Below are positions 33,568 to 41,263 of a stretch of 64,000 nt of DNA, piece by piece (position 1 is the stretch's first letter; each line of letters starts with the position of its first letter). Source of the DNA: Peptoniphilus sp. GNH. GTDB taxonomy: Bacteria; Bacillota; Clostridia; Tissierellales; Peptoniphilaceae. Position numbers and translations under genes: made by a program. The stretch covers positions 334,979 through 398,978 of the forward strand of contig CP089931.1 of assembly GCA_021307325.1 (NCBI GenBank), read 5' to 3'. The notes under the pieces are model-generated. The model saw only the letters and a list, made by a program, of their open reading frames with translations. It had not been told where the DNA came from and ran no database searches.

Positions 33568-35277
33568 ATGAAAAAAATACTGACCTTGCTAATAGGGTTG
33601 ATTATATTGGTAGGCGGAGTCTTTTTGGGACTTAAATTTTTGCAAAGAGGAACATCGGCAACTTCTGATAAATTTAAAGGCTTGAATTTCATATGCGAAA
33701 ATGAAGTTGTAGATAAAAGTGATTTTGATAGGATTGATGGTCAATACTATCTTTCTTTTGATTTTATAAAAAATAAAATTGATCCAAATATAAGTTATGA
33801 CAATGGTCAAATTACAATAAATGGGTCAAGTGGAACTAAGAGATTCAAAGTTGGAGAAAATCAAGCTCTTATAAATAATCAAACCATAGGCCTAAGAGAT
33901 CCTATTATAGAAAAAAACGGAAAGATATACCTTCCTATTGAAGCTTTTATATATGATTATCCAGTGGATTTTCGATTTGTAGAAGATAAGAATCTAATTT
34001 TAATGGATTTCACAAACAAAAATTATCAAATTGGTACTGCCAAAGGAAGTGGGACTAATATGAGAGAATCGAATTCTAAATCTTCTCCAATAGTTTCTAA
34101 AATCAGCGACAAAGATGATTTGTATGTATATGGCATCGAAAAGGGTTGGTATTTAGTAAGGCAAGTAAATGGTTATTTAGGCTATGTAAGGGAGGATTTG
34201 ATTGATACTTCTGAGGATAGAGTAAGACCTCATAAGGAAGATAATCTTAGAATAACAAAAAAACCGCTTAATTTGTTGTGGGATTATACTTATGGGCCTC
34301 AATCAGATGCCAGTGTACTTAATATAAGACCAATTCCCGGGTTAAATGTAATATGTCCTACTTGGTTTTCTATAAAAGATGGCAGCGGAGAAATTATAGA
34401 CAGAGGTCGCAAGGACTATGTTACTAAGTATAATGAACTTGGTATCCAAGTCTGGGCTTATCTTGATAATTCTTTTAGTGATGAAATAACTAAAGAATTT
34501 TTATCAAATTCAGCGTCTAGGGGCTATGCAATAAATAGACTCTTAAATTCTTGCAAAAAATATGGCTTGACTGGTCTTAATATTGACTTTGAGCAATTTT
34601 CTATTGAAAATAGGGATGCTTTTACAGAGTTTGTGAAAGAGATATATGAAACTTTTTCTAAAGAGAAAATTCTTGTATCTGTCGATGTGACGCCACAAAT
34701 ATCTAAGGATGTGAGCAAGGAAACTTACAATAGGGCTGAGCTTAGTAAATACTGTGATTATTTAATTGTAATGACTTATGATCAGCACTGGAGCTCAAGT
34801 GAAAAAGCTGGAAGTGTTGCTCAGTACAAGTGGGTTGAAGGTAATATAAACAATCTTTTCAAAACCGTGCCTAGAGAAAAATTAGTTTTGGGTATGCCTC
34901 TTTACTCTAGATATTGGTCGACTAAGGATAACAAGACCACTTCAAAGACTATAAGCATGGAAGATAGCAAAAATATTATTTCACAAAAAGGATTAGCTCC
35001 AAAATGGGACGAAGAATCCAAGCAAGACTACGTTGAATTTCAAGAAGATGGAGCCACTAAACAGATATGGGTAGAAGATGCAAGCTCTATAGGTTGGAAG
35101 GCGTCTTTATGTGTAAAATATAATCTGGCTGGTCTTGCAAGCTGGAGAAAAGACTTTGAAACTTATAATATTTGGGATACAATACAAAATGTACTTTCAA
35201 ATGTACGCTATCTAGATAAAGATGGTAAAGAGCTAGATGATAGTGAGTTTAAATATCCAAATTATTTTAGGAAGTGA
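33568..35277 (+). CDS. Surface glycoside hydrolase family 18 protein with stalk-like and SH3 domains
   Basis: A 569-residue exported protein. An N-terminal signal anchor (ILTLLIGLIILVGGVFLGL, residues 4-22) is followed by a copper-amine-oxidase-N/stalk-like domain (about 30-150; KIYLPIEAFIYDYPVDF), an SH3-like domain (about 155-215; GTNMRESNSKSSPIVSKI and VNGYLGYVREDLID), and a GH18 barrel. The GH18 signature is LTGLNIDFEQF with Asp about 340 and catalytic Glu about 342, plus YLIVMTYDQHW. This layout matches YaaH/YdhD-like cell-wall hydrolases that cut at N-acetylglucosamine. The substrate is probably peptidoglycan, but this is inferred. It heads a three-gene operon. Confidence 0.88.
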   Translation: MKKILTLLIGLIILVGGVFLGLKFLQRGTSATSDKFKGLNFICENEVVDKSDFDRIDGQYYLSFDFIKNKIDPNISYDNGQITINGSSGTKRFKVGENQALINNQTIGLRDPIIEKNGKIYLPIEAFIYDYPVDFRFVEDKNLILMDFTNKNYQIGTAKGSGTNMRESNSKSSPIVSKISDKDDLYVYGIEKGWYLVRQVNGYLGYVREDLIDTSEDRVRPHKEDNLRITKKPLNLLWDYTYGPQSDASVLNIRPIPGLNVICPTWFSIKDGSGEIIDRGRKDYVTKYNELGIQVWAYLDNSFSDEITKEFLSNSASRGYAINRLLNSCKKYGLTGLNIDFEQFSIENRDAFTEFVKEIYETFSKEKILVSVDVTPQISKDVSKETYNRAELSKYCDYLIVMTYDQHWSSSEKAGSVAQYKWVEGNINNLFKTVPREKLVLGMPLYSRYWSTKDNKTTSKTISMEDSKNIISQKGLAPKWDEESKQDYVEFQEDGATKQIWVEDASSIGWKASLCVKYNLAGLASWRKDFETYNIWDTIQNVLSNVRYLDKDGKELDDSEFKYPNYFRK

Positions 35278-35906
35278 TTAATATTTATCCTGCATCTCAC
35301 AAAATTATAGCATCATGTCTTGCTTCGGAGTTTAGGAAAATTTACGGAGTAAATCTTGATGAAACGATGATTAAATGGGGATCAATAGCACCAGACTATC
35401 TCCCTTACTATAAATTAAAAAGACACTATATCGAAGAAAGCTTGCCCTTTATTGCAAAGGAAATATGTTCACTAATCCTTGTTTATAGATGTTTGAATAT
35501 ACAAAAATTAAGACCTGGATTACTCAAATATTTCAGCAAAAAAATAGGTGTGATTTCTCACTACCTTTCTGATTATACATGTTACCCACACATGAAGAGA
35601 CAGACTTTTTATAGTAACTTTAAAGAACATGTCATTTATGAAAAAAATTTAGAAAAATTTTCAATCTCATATAGACCTAAAAAAATCGAGCTTAGCTCCA
35701 ATATAATTGACTATACAAGCAGCGAAAGCAGAATGTTAGATCAAATTATGAATCTTATAAATGACATAGTAGAAGAATACAAAAACAGCAATCACTCCTA
35801 TGCCAATGATTTAGACTATGCTTATAGTTTGTCACTGACAGTCGGAGACTATATAATGCAAAATATTTTATATTGTAGCCTTGGCAATTTAGCTATGGCT
35901 GGATAA
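35274..35906 (+). CDS. Zinc-dependent phospholipase C-like protein
   Basis: A 210-residue protein starting at GTG 35274 and overlapping the GH18 gene by four bases. Motifs WGSIAPDYLP, GVISHYLSDYTCYPH and FKEHVIYEKNL resemble the small zinc-dependent phospholipase C/nuclease (S1-P1-like) domain proteins common in Clostridia; several His and Asp that could bind zinc are present. No signal peptide is visible, which differs from secreted toxic phospholipases, so it is likely cytosolic. The activity has not been shown for this subgroup and could be a hydrolase or nuclease of unknown target. Confidence 0.65.
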   Translation: MINIYPASHKIIASCLASEFRKIYGVNLDETMIKWGSIAPDYLPYYKLKRHYIEESLPFIAKEICSLILVYRCLNIQKLRPGLLKYFSKKIGVISHYLSDYTCYPHMKRQTFYSNFKEHVIYEKNLEKFSISYRPKKIELSSNIIDYTSSESRMLDQIMNLINDIVEEYKNSNHSYANDLDYAYSLSLTVGDYIMQNILYCSLGNLAMAG

Positions 35907-35915
35907 GGAGACTCT

Positions 35916-36914
35916 ATGAGAAATGATTCAAATGTAAGCTTTTTAGGCTTAAAAGAAACTCAAATGGCCATTAAAGCACTAAAAGATTTTTTTGAAAGAG
36001 ACTTAGCCAATACACTTAATTTGGCAAGAGTTTCTGCGCCACTTATGGTAAGACCGGAAACGGGATTAAATGATAATTTAAACGGATCAGAAAAAGCTGT
36101 TGATTTCAACATTAGAAATTATAAAATTAAAGCTGAAATAGTACATTCTCTTGCTAAATGGAAGAGATATGCTCTGAAAAAATACGGATTTGATTGTTAT
36201 GAAGGTCTATATACTGACATGAACGCTATAAGACCAGATGAAATTTTAGACGAAATTCACTCGGCATATGTTGATCAGTGGGACTGGGAAAAAATAATTA
36301 AAAAAGAAGACAGAAATATATTTTACTTAAAAGGCGTAGTAAAAGAAATTTACGAAGTTTTAAAGAGAACAGAAACTTATATTAACTGCCTTTACCCAAA
36401 TGTATTGAAAAAGAAGCTACCAGCTGAAATTTATTTTATAGAAAGTCAAGACTTGGAAGATAAATATCCAAATCTATCACCTAAGCAAAGAGAGTATGAA
36501 ATAGCTAAAGAACATGGAGCAGTATTTGTAATAGGGATAGGAAAAGATTTGAAATCAGGCTCACCTCATGATATGAGAAGCCCAGATTATGATGATTGGT
36601 CTTTGAATGGAGATATAATAGTTTGGGATCCGGTACTTGGAAATGCTCTTGAGTTATCGAGTATGGGTATAAGAGTAGACCAAGAAGCATTGGAAAAACA
36701 ACTTAAAAAAGCTGGCAAAGAGGACAGATTAAAGTTGGAATTTCATAAAAATTTAATGAATGGAAATTTACCATATACAGTTGGTGGGGGAATAGGACAA
36801 TCCAGACTATGCCTATTCTTCTTAGAAAAAAGACACATAGGCGAAATTCAATCTTCTATATGGGATGACGAAACGGTAAAAAGTTGTTATGAAAAAGGAA
36901 TCCAACTTCTATAA
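35916..36914 (+). CDS. asnA: Aspartate-ammonia ligase (asparagine synthetase A)
   Basis: Makes asparagine from aspartate, ammonia and ATP. The 332-residue protein has the class II tRNA-synthetase-like fold: VSFLGLKETQMAIKALKDFF, RVSAPLMVRPETGLNDNLNG, SLAKWKRYALKKYGF, LYTDMNAIRPDE, and the motif-3-like TVGGGIGQSRLCLFFL. The length equals E. coli AsnA. The ATG follows AAGGAGA, 9 bases after the phospholipase-like gene, so it is probably transcribed from the GH18 promoter, which is an unexpected partnership. A perfect palindromic terminator ends the operon. Confidence 0.97.
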   Translation: MRNDSNVSFLGLKETQMAIKALKDFFERDLANTLNLARVSAPLMVRPETGLNDNLNGSEKAVDFNIRNYKIKAEIVHSLAKWKRYALKKYGFDCYEGLYTDMNAIRPDEILDEIHSAYVDQWDWEKIIKKEDRNIFYLKGVVKEIYEVLKRTETYINCLYPNVLKKKLPAEIYFIESQDLEDKYPNLSPKQREYEIAKEHGAVFVIGIGKDLKSGSPHDMRSPDYDDWSLNGDIIVWDPVLGNALELSSMGIRVDQEALEKQLKKAGKEDRLKLEFHKNLMNGNLPYTVGGGIGQSRLCLFFLEKRHIGEIQSSIWDDETVKSCYEKGIQLL

Positions 36915-36938
36915 GATTAAAACTACAAAAAACTTATT

Positions 36939-36976
36939 GGTTCTTTGCTCTAAATTTAGAGCAAAGAACCTTTTTT
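36939..36976 (+). terminator. Intrinsic terminator after asnA (long perfect palindrome)
   Basis: A perfect 32-base palindrome (36939-36970, arms beginning GGTTCTTTGCTCTAAA) is followed by six T. It is one of the two longest perfect inverted repeats in the window. Confidence 0.95.
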
Positions 36977-37048
36977 ATAAGAAAATTTATATTTTATCTT
37001 AGAATATAATATAATTAAATATAATAGCATAGAAGATAGAGGTAATAA

Positions 37049-38326
37049 ATGAAAGAAAGTCTAAAAAAATATAATAATATAGGCGTAAATTTGATACTAA
37101 TATCAGCATTATTAGGTCTTATATTAAGTTTATCATATGTTGGAGTAAGCTTATTAACGCAAAGACCAGATCACTACGAGATAAAAGAAATGATATCATT
37201 TGTCATAATAGTATCTTTTGTGTTGTCTGCTTTTGTACTTTATCCTATGGTGCTCTCAATTTTTCAAATTTATTCACTTATTAAGACATTGAAAGACAAA
37301 GAAAATTTAGATAAACATTTAGCTTTAGATATATGGACGATAGTTCTAGGATTTTTTTACCAAATGCTTTACTTAGCTTTTATAAAAGAAGTTGATTTTT
37401 CAGCGAATTGGGAAAAGCAGCTGGTGAATAGTCAATTGCACAGTCCTATAAGAACAACTTATTATATTCCTCTATTTATATTTTTTATAATATCCATAAT
37501 GAGCATTTTATATTTAAGACGACAAGACCAAAAAAATTTGCCGCCACTTGTAAATGTATTTTGCATATCTATCCTTTACTTTGATATAGCTATGCTTGTT
37601 GTATGGTCAAAGCAAATAATTTCTTTTGAAAATACTCGTGATCTGATTTTAATTCTACCTTGCGTCATCACAACCATAATAGCGATAAAGACAATACTTA
37701 TAAGTGTAAAAAAATATAAACCAGATGAGCATAGAATCCACAAAATAAATAATAACCCCATACTCTACAGGCTTAATTTTTGGGTCATAAACTCGAAAAA
37801 ATGGCCTATCTTAGCCTTGATACTAAGCGCGGCGTTGTTGGGTTTAGCTATTGTAATTTTAATGTTATTTGGTCAGGCACCGCATAGCCTTATCAAAGCT
37901 TTTACCGAAACCAGCGATTGGAATTTATCTGATAAAATTGCACCTGATAATATAAGTATAGATGAACATTACTTGTGCACTGTAGCCGCAAGAGGTCACA
38001 AAAAAATAGTAAGACCCATTAGAAGGGGATATAGGCATGGATATGAAGTGGTGGTAAATAGACAACTTATGGTTGCAAATGCCTTTGAAGACTTAATAGA
38101 AGATAGGCTTCCTAAAACACATAAATTTATCAGAAGATTTTATGATAAATATGGCTATGCATTTGCGAAAAAAATAAAATCAAAATATGCTATGGATGTG
38201 ATTTGGATAATCATGAAGCCATTTGAAATAATATTTTTAATATGTCTATATTTATTTGATGAATATCCTGAGGACAGAATAAATATACAATACACTGGTA
38301 AGAGTACAAAAGAATTATTAAAGTAA
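37049..38326 (+). CDS. Multi-pass membrane protein with conserved C-terminal domain (DUF6688-like)
   Basis: A 425-residue protein with about seven hydrophobic segments (roughly 13-35, 47-75, 90-115, 145-165, 175-200, 205-225 and 255-280) and a soluble C-terminal domain. That domain, starting near HYLCTVAARGHKKIVRP and continuing YRHGYEVVVNRQLMVANAF, EDLIEDRLP and FYDKYGYAFAKKI, looks like the uncharacterised DUF6688 family, though I make this match from memory. It has no partner genes: a terminator precedes it, a run of TATAAT-like sequences (37005-37025) forms its promoter region, and 1 kb without genes follows. GAGG precedes the ATG. Function unknown. Confidence 0.7.
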   Translation: MKESLKKYNNIGVNLILISALLGLILSLSYVGVSLLTQRPDHYEIKEMISFVIIVSFVLSAFVLYPMVLSIFQIYSLIKTLKDKENLDKHLALDIWTIVLGFFYQMLYLAFIKEVDFSANWEKQLVNSQLHSPIRTTYYIPLFIFFIISIMSILYLRRQDQKNLPPLVNVFCISILYFDIAMLVVWSKQIISFENTRDLILILPCVITTIIAIKTILISVKKYKPDEHRIHKINNNPILYRLNFWVINSKKWPILALILSAALLGLAIVILMLFGQAPHSLIKAFTETSDWNLSDKIAPDNISIDEHYLCTVAARGHKKIVRPIRRGYRHGYEVVVNRQLMVANAFEDLIEDRLPKTHKFIRRFYDKYGYAFAKKIKSKYAMDVIWIIMKPFEIIFLICLYLFDEYPEDRINIQYTGKSTKELLK

Positions 38327-38582
38327 GAAAAAGTAAGCTATAAATATTCGAACATACGTTTTTTGAAATTGAGTTTATTTTTTCTACAGCGACATCTTTA
38401 ATAATTTAAGTCCTTATAAAATACTTTTAATGCAATTTTAAAACTCGAGCGAAAATAACATAGCTTTAATATATTAATTATAATAGGCGACAAAACGTGT
38501 TTTAAATGGCAATATTTTAATAGACGATGAGATATGTTTAATTGCAAAAGTTTAATCTACATATTCTAATCTTTGAAATTTT

Positions 38583-38608
38583 TCATCTTCAATCATCATC
38601 TTCAATCA
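38583..38608. repeat. Tandem 13-base duplication
   Basis: TCATCTTCAATCA occurs twice in direct succession (38583-38595 and 38596-38608) with no mismatch. Confidence 0.9.
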
Positions 38609-38700
38609 ATTGAAAGCGCATTTTAGATGCAAGCTAATGTCTTCATTTACTAATAAATCGAAAGAAGAATTGGCTTGTATTTTTCATATGTAGATAAATA

Positions 38701-38740
38701 AAAAAATATCCACAGACAAGAGGAGGTCTGTGGATATTTT
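38701..38740 (-). terminator. Intrinsic terminator, leftward orientation, with no gene ahead of it
   Basis: A 15-base stem (AAAATATCCACAGAC, 38703-38717) pairs with 38726-38740 around an 8-base loop. On the - strand it continues into seven T; on the + strand the T-run is only four long. No leftward gene lies between it and the terminator at 39284. It could also work for the membrane protein gene on the + strand. Confidence 0.8.
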
Positions 38741-38755
38741 CATAAAAGGCACGAT

Positions 38756-38800
38756 AATTCACTTTCAAAATTTCGTCACAAAATAATAATTTTGTGAATT
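38756..38800. other. Pair of mutually exclusive hairpins
   Basis: TCACAAAAT (38776-38784) pairs perfectly with ATTTTGTGA (38789-38797) around AATA. Alternatively AATTCAC (38756-38762) can pair with GTGAATT (38794-38800). The two pairings share bases and cannot form together. Confidence 0.5.
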
Positions 38801-38968
38801 AATACGCGCGGCGAGATTAGCTTCAGAAATGCTTATTCTATCTATATATACTAGGATTTCCAAAAACATACTATATTAATTTTACCGATCGGATTTAATC
38901 CGTTTATTTTTGTTTTATATAATTTGTAAATCGGTTTTTATTTTCGCTTTAATAAAATTTATCCAACA

Positions 38969-38992
38969 TTTTCTTTAGTGTTTTCTTTAGTG
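38969..38992. repeat. Tandem 12-base duplication
   Basis: TTTTCTTTAGTG occurs twice in direct succession (38969-38980 and 38981-38992) without mismatch, followed by a third partial TTTATTG. Confidence 0.9.
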
Positions 38993-39283
38993 TTTATTGT
39001 TTTATATTGTGCATTTGAACTTCTATTTTAATCGAATCGTATCTATCACCTTATAGAATTTATATACTTAATCTAAATTATATTCATTACATGGCTTGTC
39101 TTGTTATGACTGAATAATTAAACAAATACATCCTAAAAATTAGGCTCTAAAATCGATTTTAAGCGTGTAAATTAATTTATTCGAGTCCAATATATGAATA
39201 AGTAAAAATAAAGCTGAATTTGAGCCTATAAACACGTCTTATGCAATATTGCAGCTTAAAGACTTTATAATGCAGATAAATCT

Positions 39284-39320
39284 AAAAAACCTCTTATTAG
39301 ATCCAAAATCTAATAAGAGG
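39284..39320 (-). terminator. Intrinsic terminator of the ABC transporter operon
   Basis: CCTCTTATTAGAT (39290-39302) pairs perfectly with 39308-39320 around CCAAA. Read leftward it ends in six T (complement of 39284-39289). It lies 22 bases beyond the permease stop. Confidence 0.93.
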
Positions 39321-39341
39321 TAAATTAAAAGTGTTTATTTT

Positions 39342-40181
39342 TTAATATTTTAAATCCTTACTTCCATATATAACATATGTCAAAGTTAAAAATACGATTA
39401 TATATATAATGTTGGCTGCCATGGCTATTATATCAAAGTTATATTGGACTAGCCTTAAGGGATTAAAAGCAGCTAATGGGAGAAATATTCCTAGGCTAAT
39501 CATTGAATTTGCATCATTTGCTTGTGCATTTATATTTAGTATAACAATGCTGATTACACTCAAAATAGTCAATATTACGCCAATTGTTTCTGCGTGGGTT
39601 GCATTTCTCATAAATGACGATACGAAATATCCTAAACTCAAATAAACTAGTCCTGAGCCCAAAAGCCCTGCATAAATAAGTCCTATACTGGTAAGCAAGT
39701 CCATTATATCAGTGGATTCTAATTTAAAAGCATAGGCTATTCCAAAGCTTCCTAAGGCTAGCAATATAAGAAATATCACATATACAAGTAAACTTGCCAA
39801 AAATTTTTGAGTTACTATTTCACTTCTTGATATAGGATTAGAATAAATGTATTGAATATTTCCACTTTCTTGTTCCTTTGAGAGCGCTTTGGCGCCTATT
39901 TGAATCGCAAAAACAGCTGTTAGGAAGCTCAAAAATTGATAAGTTAGCCCCAGATAGTAACTGAGATTTTCAAAGTCAAAATTGTCATTTAAATTTAGAC
40001 CTAAAGCTACCTGTAATGTATCTCTCAAATTTTTTATAAAGCCTTGAATCAAAAGAGCCATATTTTCCTTCACTATCATTGGATAAAAGGCTGTGATAAG
40101 TCCGACAAAAACTGCCAATACCAGGGTCCATGTTATGAGTTTTGCTAAAGAACTCTTGAGTTCTTGACTAAAAATTGTCAT
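39342..40181 (-). CDS. ABC-2 type transporter permease
   Basis: A 279-residue membrane protein with six predicted transmembrane helices: about 16-36 after a short amphipathic N-terminus, 85-105, 130-155, 165-190, 205-225 and 250-272. It contains a conserved segment SKEQESGNIQYIYSNPISRSEIV, which resembles the coupling region of ABC-2 permeases (E-x-G-T-I-x-x-L-x-x-P-x-S-R). A single permease like this normally forms a homodimer with two ATPases, often exporting drugs, lipids or peptides. Its start overlaps the ATPase stop by four bases, so the two are translationally coupled. That partner has lost its ATP-binding motifs, so transport through this pair is doubtful. Confidence 0.88.
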   Translation of the reverse strand: MTIFSQELKSSLAKLITWTLVLAVFVGLITAFYPMIVKENMALLIQGFIKNLRDTLQVALGLNLNDNFDFENLSYYLGLTYQFLSFLTAVFAIQIGAKALSKEQESGNIQYIYSNPISRSEIVTQKFLASLLVYVIFLILLALGSFGIAYAFKLESTDIMDLLTSIGLIYAGLLGSGLVYLSLGYFVSSFMRNATHAETIGVILTILSVISIVILNINAQANDANSMISLGIFLPLAAFNPLRLVQYNFDIIAMAANIIYIIVFLTLTYVIYGSKDLKY

Positions 40182-41068
40182 TCTTCATCATCTCCTTTTT
40201 TAGAATTTAAAGATTGAAGTTTATGTGTTAAACTAGCATCTTCTATTGTAAAATCAACAATGCCGAGCTTGTGGATTATTTCTACTAAATCAGCAGGATT
40301 TTTTTCGTAATAGAACTCTCTGTAATCTTTGTCTTTGCCTATTAGAACAGCTCCGATATTTTCAAATATAGACAATTCAACATCATCATTATAGATTCTT
40401 AAAATCTTGTCATTAGATCTTTTATCTTTTACATAAACTATTTCTTTTAGTGAGCCGTTTTCTACAATGCCGACTCTATCACAGTATCTTTGTGAATTTT
40501 CAAAATCTTGACCAAGTACTAAAAGGCTCAATCCTTCTTCAGATCTCTTTGTTTCAAGATAGGAGAACAGTTTAGCAATGGTCTCTTTGTCTAAATCCTT
40601 GGTAGGTTCTTCCAAAACAGCCAGTCTAGGCTTAGCTATCAAAGCGTTAATAATTGAAAATAAACGCTTATCCTTCCCTTCTAGATCAGCCACTCTTCTA
40701 CTTGCATTAAAATCAAAATAATCAAGTAAAAACTCCAATTCCTCTCTTGTTTGAAGATTGTGAGCTTTCAATGTGTTTTTAAAAACTGTCATGGCTTTTG
40801 GATTAGAAGAAAAATAAATCTCCAAGGGACCATATGAACAGTAGTGCTTAACTTCCTTAGAATCTCTAGATGGATCTAAATCAAAGACTGTAAGACCACT
40901 TTTAGAAACTTTAGCAAAATTGAAAATCAATTTTGGCAAAATATCAATTCCTGACTTTTCAGTCCCTAAAAGAGCAAAGAACTCTCCATCCAATATTTCA
41001 AAATTTAAGTTGTTAATGCTAAGTTTGTTGTACTTTTTGCTTAAATTATTGGTTACAAGTACGCCCAT
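40178..41068 (-). CDS. ABC transporter ATPase-like protein with degenerate nucleotide-binding motifs
   Basis: A 296-residue protein with the overall layout of an ABC-2-type ATPase, but the catalytic sequences are altered. At the Walker A place it has LLGTEKSGIDI (residues 33-43), with Ile41 where the essential Lys belongs. The LSGGQ place reads DLEGK (128-132). Walker B is LAVLEE with Glu153 instead of Asp, although Glu154 remains. The switch His is Gln186 in VLGQDFE. The spacing and the PTKDLD and CDRVGIVENG segments keep the fold recognisable. The open frame is intact, with AGAGGTGA before the ATG and a C-terminal extension of about 90 residues. It is therefore probably a folded, non-hydrolysing protein. 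Confidence 0.85.
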   Translation of the reverse strand: MGVLVTNNLSKKYNKLSINNLNFEILDGEFFALLGTEKSGIDILPKLIFNFAKVSKSGLTVFDLDPSRDSKEVKHYCSYGPLEIYFSSNPKAMTVFKNTLKAHNLQTREELEFLLDYFDFNASRRVADLEGKDKRLFSIINALIAKPRLAVLEEPTKDLDKETIAKLFSYLETKRSEEGLSLLVLGQDFENSQRYCDRVGIVENGSLKEIVYVKDKRSNDKILRIYNDDVELSIFENIGAVLIGKDKDYREFYYEKNPADLVEIIHKLGIVDFTIEDASLTHKLQSLNSKKGDDEE

Positions 41069-41095
41069 TTAATCACCTCTTAACGTTATATATTG

Positions 41096-41101
41096 ATTAT
41101 A
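41096..41101 (-). promoter_or_regulatory. -10 element for the ABC operon
   Basis: TATAAT on the - strand, about 28 bases before the ATPase start. The -35 at the expected distance is poor (TTTAGT). Confidence 0.4.
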
Positions 41102-41263
41102 CAACACTTGTTGACAAAACTAAACAAAATCATTTTTCTTTAATATTTAACTAAAACTTCTATACTTTTATTATAAAGCTGATAAAAATTACTTAATTAA
41201 GAACTTTTGAGTATGTAAATTATGTTATACTAATAGACGAGAATATAGAAAAAGGTGAAGTAA

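Larger units (their letters stand above)
38327..39341. other. One-kilobase region without genes, rich in inverted repeats
   Basis: No convincing coding frame is seen on either strand. The region holds two leftward terminators (38701-38740 and 39284-39320), two tandem duplications (38583-38608 and 38969-38992) and a pair of competing hairpins at 38756-38800. It also has small palindromes at 38466-38477, 39132-39144, 39148-39161 and 39242-39253, and one short G/C-rich patch (about 38804-38815) that stands out from its surroundings. It may contain a leftward non-coding RNA or the remains of a decayed gene. Confidence 0.6.

Noticed and set aside
38832-38859. dif-like sequence in the gene-free region (CCTAG followed by TATATA on the - strand)
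   Set aside because: The left arm and centre agree with the Bacillus dif site as I remember it, but the right XerD arm, which is normally best conserved, matches only about 3 of 11 bases.
41096-41116. TTGACA at 41111-41116 as a rightward promoter for ychF
   Set aside because: No -10 element at a suitable distance on the + strand; it lies 150 bases before ychF.
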